64,000 bases of DNA from Nocardia salmonicida NBRC 13393 (GTDB lineage Bacteria; Actinomycetota; Actinomycetes; Mycobacteriales; Mycobacteriaceae): positions 346,583-410,582 of the forward strand of contig NZ_BDBR01000005.1 in assembly GCF_001613085.1 (NCBI RefSeq), read 5' to 3'. The first letter of the stretch is position 1. Each line of letters starts with the position of its first letter. Position numbers and translations under genes: made by a program. Shown piece by piece: positions 57,041 through 64,000 of the stretch. The notes beneath the pieces were generated by a model. The model did not search any database, was not told where the DNA came from, and saw nothing but the letters and a program-made list of their open reading frames with translations.

Positions 57041-58089
57041 CTTGCTCCCAGAAGGTCGAGCCGCAGACCCGCTCCGCCGAGAAGCCGGGCGAGGTCTTTG
57101 GCCTGCGAGTAGTAGCGGTGCATCGGGTGGGTGATATCCACACCCAGTCCACCGTGCAGGTGGTGACATTTCTGCATGGCGCGCGGAACTTCGGCCGCGG
57201 CCCAGTACGCGAGCACATCGAGGTCCTCATCGATGCGGTCCTGGAGCTCCGGCGACGGATCGGGCTGCGCCAGCGCCCAGCACGCCGACTCCGCGGCGAC
57301 GTGCAAGGTGCGCGACACCACGTACAGATCGGCGATCTGCTGCGCCACGGCCTGGAATTCGGCCAGCGGCCTGCCGAACTGTTCCCTGGTGCGCACATGC
57401 TCGGCGGTGAGCGTGAGCGCGCCCTTCAACAGGCCGTCGGCGACCGCGCCGATACACGCAAGGGCGTGACGGTGCAGAACGGGCAGCACGTCGGGCAGCA
57501 GTTGGTCGGCCGGGATCTCGACGTCGTCGAGCACCAGCGTCGCCTCCGGAATGCCCGCCGAACCGGCCACCGGGATGATCTCGAGGCCCGGCGCGACCGA
57601 ATCGACCAGTGCCACACCGCTATCGGTGGGCACCAGAATCCACCGGGCCTCCGACGCGTAGATCACGCCGGACTTGCGGCCGGTGATCCGCACCGTATCG
57701 CCGTCGCGCACCGCCTTGGTGGTCGGCGCGGTGGTGAACGGCGCCCCCGGTTCGGTGAGCGCGGCGGTGAGCACGATGCCCTTGCCGACCTCGGCGAGCA
57801 CTCGCTCGGCCAGTTCGTCCGACAGCACGTCGAGCAGCGGCAGCACACCGAACCCGAAGGTCGGCAGTGCCGCCACGGCGGCGGCATCGGTGGCCAGCTC
57901 CATGAGCAGCGCCGATACCTCGAGCAATCCCATGCCGTCGCCGCCGAATCGCTCCGGTACCGGCACGGCGAGCAGGCCGGAGTCGATCAGGCTCGGCCAC
58001 AGGGCCATATCCCTGGCCGACTCACGTTCGAGCAGGCTTACCACTACCTCGGCTACGGCGTCGGCGCTTTCGTCGCGGGTGAAATCCAC
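57025..58089 (-). CDS. fadE28: Acyl-CoA dehydrogenase FadE28 (ChsE1)
   Basis: A 354-residue partner subunit matching Rv3544c: VPERFGGDGMGLLEVSALLM, VRTREQFGRPLAEFQAVAQQ, CHHLHGGLGVDITHPMHRYY and the C-terminal LLGARCSSI. Start GTG 58089 (MDFTRDESADA) follows GGGAGG by five bases; ATG 58104 lies on that ribosome site and is less likely. Nineteen bases after fadE34. Confidence 0.92.
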   Translation of the reverse strand: MDFTRDESADAVAEVVVSLLERESARDMALWPSLIDSGLLAVPVPERFGGDGMGLLEVSALLMELATDAAAVAALPTFGFGVLPLLDVLSDELAERVLAEVGKGIVLTAALTEPGAPFTTAPTTKAVRDGDTVRITGRKSGVIYASEARWILVPTDSGVALVDSVAPGLEIIPVAGSAGIPEATLVLDDVEIPADQLLPDVLPVLHRHALACIGAVADGLLKGALTLTAEHVRTREQFGRPLAEFQAVAQQIADLYVVSRTLHVAAESACWALAQPDPSPELQDRIDEDLDVLAYWAAAEVPRAMQKCHHLHGGLGVDITHPMHRYYSQAKDLARLLGGAGLRLDLLGARCSSI

Positions 58090-58108
58090 GGCGTCCTCCC
58101 TCATCGAG

Positions 58109-60232
58109 CTAACTGTCCGCATCGCGCGGCAGGCCGAGAATCCGTTCGGCGGCCACGGTCAACAGGATCTGCTCGGTACCGCCCGCAATCGAGAGACACC
58201 GTGTAAGCAGGAATTCTTTCAGAGCATCGCTGTCCAGAGAACCTTCTGGGCCGACTAGTTCGAGCGCGTATTCCGCCAGCTCCTGCCGATGCCGGACGCC
58301 GACCAGTTTGCGGACGCCCGCCTGGGCCCCCGCGTCGACGCCTGCCACCGTCGCCACCGCGATTCGCTGTTCCAGCAATGATCCAGCAATTGACGACGTG
58401 ATCAGTGCGCCGAAACGGTCCTCACGCAGTTCCGTTCCCCATCCGCCGACCGGGAAGCGATCGAGCAGGGCTTCGAGCGCGCCGCCGATGCCGCCGCCAC
58501 CCATGGCGACCCGTTCGGCCGAGAGCGTGGTGCGCGCGATCTTCCAGCCGTTGTTCAGCGCGCCGACCAGGCAATCGTCGGCAACGAACACGTCATCGAG
58601 GAAGACCTCGCTGAACTTCTCCTCGCCGGTGATCTGTACCAGCGGCCGCACCTGCACGCCCGCGGCGCGCATATCGACGAGGAAGTAGCTGATGCCGCGA
58701 TGCTTGGCCGCCGACGGATCGGTGCGGGCCAGGCAGATGCCCCAGTTCGCGGTGGAGCCGAGCGAGGTCCACACCTTCTGGCCGCGCAGCACCCAGCCGC
58801 CGTCGACCTTCTCGGCGGTGGTCCGCAGGGCGGCGAGATCGGAGCCGGCGCCGGGCTCGCTGAACAGCTGGCACCAGATGACCTCGCCGTGCAGGGTCGG
58901 CCAGACGAAGCGTTCGATCTGCTCCTCGGTGCCGAACCGCAACAGCGTCGGCACGGCCCAGCCCGCGACGGCGAGGTCGGGGGTCGCCAGGTCGACGCGG
59001 CGCAGTTGTTCGGCGATCTGCAGGCAGGTCATCGGATCGGCGGCGCGACCGTAGGGTCGCGGCCAATGCGGCATCACCAGGCCCGCCTCCACCATCGCCC
59101 GCGGCCGCTGCGCCGGGTCGAGGGCGGCGATGGCGGTGATCTCGGCGGCCAACTCGGTGTCGACGGTGGCGTCGCCGAGTACCCGTTCGGCGCCGGTGGT
59201 GCGGCGCTGACCGGCCCTGGTGAGCTCGGCGACGCGGGCGCGCCAACGGGCCGAACCACCGAGGAGCTGGCGCAGCGAGCTCGCCCGGCGCAGGTAGAAG
59301 TGCGCGTCGTGTTCCCAGGTGAAGCCGATGCCGCCGAGGACCTGGATGGCGTCCTTGGCGTTGTCGACGGCGGCGTCCAGCGCCACCGACGCGGCGACAG
59401 CGGCGGCGATCGGCAGCTCGTCACCGCCTTCGTCGATCGCGGCGGCGGCGTCGGCGGCGACCGCGCGGATCAGCTCGGTGCGGCACAGCATCCAGGCGCA
59501 CAGGTGTTTGATCGCCTGGAAGGTGCCGATGGGTTTGCCGAATTGTTCACGGACGCGGGCATATTCGACAGCGGTGCGCAGGCACCAGCTGGCCACACCG
59601 GCCAGTTCGGAGACCGCGAGCGCCACGAAGAGATCGGTGACATCGGCCGTCGACGTGAAGCCGTGTTCGGCGGGGACAGCTACCTCGGCGGCGCTCACCC
59701 GCGCCAGCGGCACGGTGTGGTCACCGTGCGCCAGCGGCGTAATCGTCACTGCCGCAGCCGGAATCAGCATCCAGCGAGTGCCGTCGACGGTGTCGGCGGG
59801 CACCAGGACCTGCGTGTCGGCATCGGCGCCGTAGACGAAATCCCAAGTGCCGGTGACACTCCAGCCCGCATCGGTGGCCGTCGCCTTCGCGGCCTGCTCG
59901 TCGCCGGGCACCGCGACCGCGCACGGAGCGCCCTCGGCGAGCGCGCCCTCGGTGATCAGCCCGGCCAGCGCGGTGGCCAGCACCGGACCGCCGACCAGAT
60001 CGTCGCCGGTCTGCTCGAGCATCACCGCGAGGTCGGCGACCGTGCCGCCGAGCCCGCCATTGTCCTCCGATAGCGCGACCTCGAACAGTCCGAACTCACC
60101 GAGCGCGGGCCAGTAGTCGCGCCAGGCACCCGCACCGCCTGCCCGCATTGTTTCAATCGGCGCGACCGTTTTCGCCCAGCTCCGCAGCGACGCCGCGACG
60201 GCTTTGTGCTCGTCAGTGGTGGCGATGGTCAC
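58109..60232 (-). CDS. fadE34: Fused acyl-CoA dehydrogenase FadE34 (ChsE3)
   Basis: A 707-residue protein in which two acyl-CoA dehydrogenase modules are joined. Residues 1-340 resemble the partner subunit (RVREQFGKPIGTFQAIKHLC, VLGGIGFTWEHDAHFYLRR) and 355-707 the catalytic subunit (CQLFSEPGAGSDLAALRTTA, WVLRGQKVWTSLGSTANW, CLSIAGGTEQILLTVAAERI). It matches Rv3573c, which oxidises the five-carbon (C24) side chain CoA. Start GTG 60232, 35 bp from a perfect KstR site and divergent from kstR as in M. tuberculosis. Here it heads the fadE28-fadE29-chsH-ltp2 operon, which it does not in M. tuberculosis. Confidence 0.93.
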   Translation of the reverse strand: MTIATTDEHKAVAASLRSWAKTVAPIETMRAGGAGAWRDYWPALGEFGLFEVALSEDNGGLGGTVADLAVMLEQTGDDLVGGPVLATALAGLITEGALAEGAPCAVAVPGDEQAAKATATDAGWSVTGTWDFVYGADADTQVLVPADTVDGTRWMLIPAAAVTITPLAHGDHTVPLARVSAAEVAVPAEHGFTSTADVTDLFVALAVSELAGVASWCLRTAVEYARVREQFGKPIGTFQAIKHLCAWMLCRTELIRAVAADAAAAIDEGGDELPIAAAVAASVALDAAVDNAKDAIQVLGGIGFTWEHDAHFYLRRASSLRQLLGGSARWRARVAELTRAGQRRTTGAERVLGDATVDTELAAEITAIAALDPAQRPRAMVEAGLVMPHWPRPYGRAADPMTCLQIAEQLRRVDLATPDLAVAGWAVPTLLRFGTEEQIERFVWPTLHGEVIWCQLFSEPGAGSDLAALRTTAEKVDGGWVLRGQKVWTSLGSTANWGICLARTDPSAAKHRGISYFLVDMRAAGVQVRPLVQITGEEKFSEVFLDDVFVADDCLVGALNNGWKIARTTLSAERVAMGGGGIGGALEALLDRFPVGGWGTELREDRFGALITSSIAGSLLEQRIAVATVAGVDAGAQAGVRKLVGVRHRQELAEYALELVGPEGSLDSDALKEFLLTRCLSIAGGTEQILLTVAAERILGLPRDADS

Positions 60233-60267
60233 AAGAAGATCCGCCCTTCCGGCGTGGTTACCACTCC

Positions 60268-60281
60268 TAGAACATGTTCTA
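60268..60281. promoter_or_regulatory. Perfect KstR operator between fadE34 and kstR
   Basis: TAGAACATGTTCTA, fully palindromic including its centre and an exact consensus match, the best KstR site in the window. It lies 35 bp before fadE34 and 98 bp before kstR, serving repression of the operon and autoregulation. Confidence 0.92.
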
Positions 60282-60379
60282 ATATCTGTGCCGGGCATAA
60301 GTCAAGAGCGCTACACTCGCTCCACACTTCTCACGCGGCTCAGCCGTTGAATTTGCACTGAAGCGAAAGGGTTTCCACG

Positions 60380-60994
60380 ATGGACAGTCCCGCACCAACG
60401 CCCACCGTGACCACGCTGTCCGAGGAAGAACTCAGCTCCAGCGCGCAGCGCGACCGGCGCAAGCGCATCCTCGACGCAACCCTCGCGCTCGCTTCCAAGG
60501 GCGGCTACGACGCCGTGCAGATGCGTGCGGTCGCCGAACGCGCCGACGTCGCCGTCGGCACCCTGTACCGCTACTTCCCGTCCAAGGTGCACCTGCTCGT
60601 TTCGGCTCTGGCCAGGGAATTCGAGATGTTCGAGGGCAAGCGAAAGCCGCTACCCGGCGACGGCCCCTCCGAACGAATGCACACCCTGCTCACCCAGATC
60701 ACCCGGATGATGCAGCGCGACCCACTGCTCACCGAGGCGATGACGCGCGCGTTCATGTTCGCCGACGCCTCGGCCGCCGCGGAGGTCGATCGGGTCGGCA
60801 AAGTGATGGACCGGGTCTTCGCCCGCGCGATGAGCGACGGCGAACCCGACGACCGCCAGCTCGCGATCGCCCGCGTCATCTCCGATGTGTGGCTGTCGAA
60901 CCTGGTGGCCTGGCTCACCCGGCGAGCGTCCGCGACCGATGTCACGGAACGACTCGAGCTCACCGTCGACCTGTTGCTGGGCGATCGCGGATAA
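60380..60994 (+). CDS. kstR: TetR-family master repressor KstR
   Basis: A 204-residue TetR repressor of sterol side-chain and A/B-ring genes, released by 3-oxo-cholestenoyl-CoA-type ligands. The HTH is RRKRILDATLALASKGGYDA, QMRAVAERADVAVGTLYRYF (about residues 27-70). It matches Rv3574 in sequence and in its divergent position next to fadE34. Start ATG 60380. Confidence 0.95.
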   Translation: MDSPAPTPTVTTLSEEELSSSAQRDRRKRILDATLALASKGGYDAVQMRAVAERADVAVGTLYRYFPSKVHLLVSALAREFEMFEGKRKPLPGDGPSERMHTLLTQITRMMQRDPLLTEAMTRAFMFADASAAAEVDRVGKVMDRVFARAMSDGEPDDRQLAIARVISDVWLSNLVAWLTRRASATDVTERLELTVDLLLGDRG

Positions 60995-61055
60995 CCCAGC
61001 AACCCGGCAAACCTCGCTGCCGCATCATCACAAATCGCCCATCGCTGTTGACACC

Positions 61056-61097
61056 CGTCGGCTGTGCGTCTTCCAGTAGGAAGATGCATAGCCGACG
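61056..61097 (+). terminator. Hairpin downstream of kstR
   Basis: A 19-bp stem (61056-61074 with 61079-61097) around an AGTA loop, with two positions that pair as G-U only in plus-strand RNA, 61 bp after the kstR stop. No T-run. Confidence 0.7.
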
Positions 61098-61338
61098 TCG
61101 CATATGCGAAACAGCGCATCTACCGGCCTCGCGCGCCTCGCCGAGGCCGCCGCATGCCCGGTGAGCTCGATGGATCCGGCGTACGACGGTAGCCGACCGG
61201 TCGGTAATTTGCCGTAAAGTCGCGAGCAAACGACCGGGGTTCGTGCGCACAACCTGCCGCGCCGCTCGCGCGGCAAAATTGACGCAGTATTGTTTTTCGC
61301 GCCCCCTGATCAACTCCTCCCATCACTAGGTTGGATGC
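61098..61338. other. Intergenic region before the OtsB-GH15 gene
   Basis: About 240 bp without a gene. It contains the 12-bp palindrome CCGACCGGTCGG (61193-61204), an A+T-richer stretch and TTGACG at 61279, which may be the -35 of the downstream promoter; no convincing -10 was placed. No KstR motif. Confidence 0.4.
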
Positions 61339-63909
61339 GTGAGCGCACAGGAACTGCCCTTGGATGTCCGCCGTGCACTGGCGTCGGTTGCGCGCGTGCC
61401 ACGGCTCTTGGTTGCCTCGGACTACGACGGGACTATTGCCCCGATCGTGTCCGACCCGTCGAAAGCGTTTCCCCAACGGGAATCGGTGAGCGCGTTACGC
61501 GCGCTGGCGGGGTTGGCGAACACTACTGCGGCGGTGATTTCCGGTAGAGCGCTACGCGATCTGGCCGCGCTGTCGCGCCTGCCGGTCGAGGTGCAGCTGA
61601 TCGGTAGTCACGGCTCGGAGTTCGACGTCGGCTTCGTGCACGCGATCGACAGCGACGCCAAACAGCTACTGACAGAGATCAATTCGGCGTTCTCGAAGAT
61701 CGCCGCCGAGAACGTTGGCGTGACCGTCGAGATGAAGCCGGCCAGCGCCGCGCTGCACGTTCGTAACGCCGACCCCGAAATCGCTGGGCGCGCACTGACT
61801 TCCGCGCGTCAAGGTCCCGCTCGCTGGGTGGGCGTACAGGTGACCGAGGGCAAGGCGGTGATCGAGCTCGCGGTGATCCCGACTGACAAGGGCACCGCGC
61901 TCGACACCATCCGCCATCAGGAAAGCGCCTCTGCCGCAGTGTTCTTCGGCGACGACGTGACCGACGAGAAGGCGTTCCGCGTGCTGTCGGGGCCCGACGT
62001 CGGCATCAAGGTCGGCGAAGGCGAGAGCATCGCCAAGCTGCACGTGAACTCCACCGAGGACGTGGCGCGCGCGCTGGCGTTCCTGGTCGAGGAGCGGCGC
62101 ACCTGGCTGGCCGGGGCGAGCGCCCCTCGGATCGAGCGGCTGAGCATGCTGGCCAGCCCGCGTTCGGTCGCGCTGCTCACCCCTGACGCGACGGTCACCT
62201 GGTTCTGCCATCCCGAGCCGGACTCGGCGGCGGTATTCGCCCACCTGCTCGGCGGCGCGGCGGCCGGGCATTTCACAGTGGCGCCGGAGCGGCCGAGCCT
62301 GCCGCTGTCGCAGCGGTATGTGGACGGCACGATGACAGTCGAGACACGGTGGGCCAGTTTGCAAGTGGCCGACTATCTGCCGCACGACGTGACCGCCGAC
62401 CGCACCGACCTGACCAGGGTGATCACCGGCGCCGCGAAAGCCGTCGTCGTCTTCGCGCCGCAGCCCGAGTTCGGCCAGGTGCCGGTGCGCATGGAGGTTG
62501 TGCGCAACGGAATCCAGGTCAGCGGCACCAACGATCCGATGGTGCTGCGCTCCCCCGGCGTGGAGTGGGAGATCCTGTCCGACGGCACCAACGAACAGGC
62601 CCGTGCGGTGGTCGATCCGTCGATCGGGCCGGTCGTGCTCGAATTGCGCTGCGGCACCGCCGATCTCACGCCCTCGATGACGCCGGAGCCGCAGCGCCGC
62701 CAGCTCGCCGAGCAGTACTGGTCGCAGTGGGCGGCGGGATTGCAGCTGCCGCCGCTCAAGCCGGATCTGATGAAGCGCTCGGCGCTGACACTGCGCGGAC
62801 TGGTGCATCGCCCGTCGGGATCGATCCTGGCCGCGGCGACCACCTCGCTGCCGGAGGACATCGGCGGCGTGCGCAACTGGGACTACCGCTACTGCTGGCT
62901 GCGTGACGCGTCGCTGACCGCGCAGGCCCTGGTGACGCTCGGCTCGCTGACCGAGGCCGAGGAATTCCTCGGCTGGGTACACAAGGTGCTCGACACCCTG
63001 CCAGGGCCGGAGCGCCTGCACCCGCTGTACACGATCTACGGCGAGACCCTGCCGCCCGAGGCCGTGATCGACCTGCTGCCGGGTTACGCCGGTTCGCGGC
63101 CGGTGCGGGTGGGCAACGCGGCCAATATGCAGGTGCAGCTCGACGTGTTCGGGCCGATCGTCGACCTGATCACCTCGATGGCGCACGAACGCGAGCGTCA
63201 GGGCATCATCGCCCCGGCCAAGGCGCTGCCGGATGCCGACTGGGAACTGGTGCACGCGATGGTGTCGGCGGTGCAGCGTCGCTGGACCGAACCCGACCAC
63301 GGCATCTGGGAGATCCGCGGCAATCCCCGCCACCACGTGTACTCCAAGGTGATGGGCTGGCTCACGATCGATCGAGCCCTCACCCTGGCGGAGCGCTTCG
63401 ATCGTGGAGCCGATCCCGACTGGGCGACGCTGCGCGACACGATCGCCGACGAGGTGCGGGCGAAGGGCTGGAACGACGAGGTCCAGTCCTACACCGCGGC
63501 CTACGACGGCACCGATCTGGACGCGGCCACCCTGCACATCGGCCTGAGCGGCCTGATCGACCCGGCCGACCCGCGCTTCGCCGCGACGGTGGTGGCCACC
63601 GAGGCCGAGCTGCGCAGTGGCGCCACGGTGTACCGCTATCACCACGACGACGGACTGCCCGGCGGCGAGGGCGGCTTCCACCTGTGCGCCGCCTGGCTGG
63701 TGGAGGCCTACCTGCTGATCGGCAGGCGCTCCGACGCCGAGGCTCTCTTCGCACAGCTGGTCGCGGCGGCAGGCCCCACCGGCCTGCTCAGCGAGGAATA
63801 CGACCCAGTCGCCGAACGCTCCCTCGGGAACCACCCGCAGGCCTACAGCCACCTCGGCCTGCTGCGCTGCGCCCAACTGCTCAGCCACCCGGTCAACGCC
63901 TTGGTCTAA
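61339..63909 (+). CDS. Fusion of trehalose-6-phosphate phosphatase (OtsB) and GH15 hydrolase
   Basis: An 856-residue two-enzyme protein. Residues 1-255 are a HAD phosphatase of the OtsB type: nucleophile motif ASDYDGTIAPI, VISGRALRDL, and FFGDDVTDEKAF. Residues 265-856 are a GH15 glucoamylase/trehalase-type hydrolase: RNWDYRYCWLRDASLTAQAL, NAANMQVQLDVFGP, DHGIWEIRGNPRHHVYSKVM with the general acid Glu, and LSEEYDPVAERSLGNHPQAY with the second Glu. The pair would convert trehalose-6-phosphate to trehalose and perhaps on to glucose; whether the GH15 half is a trehalase is inferred. Start GTG 61339, leader short. No link to the steroid genes is seen. Confidence 0.9.
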   Translation: MSAQELPLDVRRALASVARVPRLLVASDYDGTIAPIVSDPSKAFPQRESVSALRALAGLANTTAAVISGRALRDLAALSRLPVEVQLIGSHGSEFDVGFVHAIDSDAKQLLTEINSAFSKIAAENVGVTVEMKPASAALHVRNADPEIAGRALTSARQGPARWVGVQVTEGKAVIELAVIPTDKGTALDTIRHQESASAAVFFGDDVTDEKAFRVLSGPDVGIKVGEGESIAKLHVNSTEDVARALAFLVEERRTWLAGASAPRIERLSMLASPRSVALLTPDATVTWFCHPEPDSAAVFAHLLGGAAAGHFTVAPERPSLPLSQRYVDGTMTVETRWASLQVADYLPHDVTADRTDLTRVITGAAKAVVVFAPQPEFGQVPVRMEVVRNGIQVSGTNDPMVLRSPGVEWEILSDGTNEQARAVVDPSIGPVVLELRCGTADLTPSMTPEPQRRQLAEQYWSQWAAGLQLPPLKPDLMKRSALTLRGLVHRPSGSILAAATTSLPEDIGGVRNWDYRYCWLRDASLTAQALVTLGSLTEAEEFLGWVHKVLDTLPGPERLHPLYTIYGETLPPEAVIDLLPGYAGSRPVRVGNAANMQVQLDVFGPIVDLITSMAHERERQGIIAPAKALPDADWELVHAMVSAVQRRWTEPDHGIWEIRGNPRHHVYSKVMGWLTIDRALTLAERFDRGADPDWATLRDTIADEVRAKGWNDEVQSYTAAYDGTDLDAATLHIGLSGLIDPADPRFAATVVATEAELRSGATVYRYHHDDGLPGGEGGFHLCAAWLVEAYLLIGRRSDAEALFAQLVAAAGPTGLLSEEYDPVAERSLGNHPQAYSHLGLLRCAQLLSHPVNALV

Positions 63910-63971
63910 CCACCCCGCCGCCGAATCCGCCATAACCGCACTCCCAACCCCACACGCCCGACCCATAGGGA

Positions 63972-63996
63972 GGGCCGGCCACGCAGTGGCCGGTCC
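63972..63996 (+). terminator. Possible terminator after the OtsB-GH15 gene
   Basis: Eleven-base arms GGGCCGGCCAC and GTGGCCGGTCC with one G-U pair and a GCA loop, at the right window edge, 62 bp after the stop. Confidence 0.5.
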
Positions 63997-64000
63997 GCGG

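Noticed and set aside
58700..60073. A 457-codon plus-strand frame
   Set aside because: Antisense to fadE34.
61666..63966. A 766-codon minus-strand frame
   Set aside because: Antisense shadow of the OtsB-GH15 gene, whose two sets of catalytic motifs are intact.

Overview
The window is GC-rich actinobacterial DNA, most likely from Nocardia or a close relative (Rhodococcus, Mycobacterium). The call rests on protein-by-protein resemblance to the Mycobacterium tuberculosis cholesterol genes and on KstR and KstR2 operators in front of the expected genes. Almost two thirds of it is a steroid/sterol catabolic cluster, interrupted by unrelated genes. Gene names are by recalled homology and synteny; no database search was run.

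Layout. 0-6.7 kb: a truncated acyl-CoA ligase, an F420-dependent LLM oxidoreductase and a rightward operon DUF35 protein-ltp4-ltp3-LLM oxidoreductase-ketosteroid-isomerase-like protein (the Rv3520c-Rv3523 set, linked to C24-branched sterol side chains). 6.8-9.4 kb: divergent cyp125/fadA5 (side-chain C26 oxidation and thiolysis). 9.7-13 kb: an insert of non-steroid genes: an EspR-like XRE regulator facing a leftward operon of a secreted Gly-Ser-Ala repeat protein, an ImmA/IrrE-type metallopeptidase and a MAB_1171c-type membrane protein. 13.1-30.6 kb: the KstR2 regulon for C/D-ring (HIP) degradation: two SDRs, echA20, ipdA, ipdB, ipdC, fadA6, kstR2, ipdF, fadE30, fadD3, an extra crotonase, fadE31, fadE32, fadE33; a molybdopterin oxidoreductase sits inside it. 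30.7-33.3 kb: MarR, MFS transporter, tandem DUF427 protein. 33.3-44.7 kb: A/B-ring genes kshA, hsaA, hsaD, hsaC, hsaB, kstD, a MaoC hydratase, hsaE, hsaG, hsaF. 44.7-53.3 kb: accessory genes (SDR/HxlR pair, GNAT, a DUF4129-MoxR-DUF58 membrane operon, ZapE/TetR pair, NUDIX). 53.3-61 kb: the last side-chain steps as a leftward operon fadE34-fadE28-fadE29-chsH2-chsH1-ltp2, divergent from kstR. 61.3-63.9 kb: an OtsB phosphatase fused to a GH15 hydrolase.

How it works together. CYP125, FadA5, FadE34, FadE28/29, ChsH1/H2 and Ltp2 remove the side chain; Ltp3/Ltp4 probably serve branched plant sterols. KstD and KshA open ring B, HsaA-D cleave ring A, HsaE-G finish the small fragment. FadD3, IpdF, FadE30-33, EchA20, IpdC, IpdAB and FadA6 dismantle rings C and D. 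KstR sites lie before the side-chain and A/B-ring units, KstR2 sites before the C/D-ring units, and both repressor genes are present.

Most notable: a micro-ORF repeating the C-terminus of KstD between kstD and its neighbour; the EspR-like/ImmA/repeat-protein module; detachment of cyp125 from the igr-type operon and its replacement by fadE34; an extra crotonase in the fadD3 operon; a long compound hairpin at 14.1 kb; twin palindromes in front of hxlR; and the OtsB-GH15 fusion. No tRNA, rRNA, CRISPR array, transposase or phage gene was seen.
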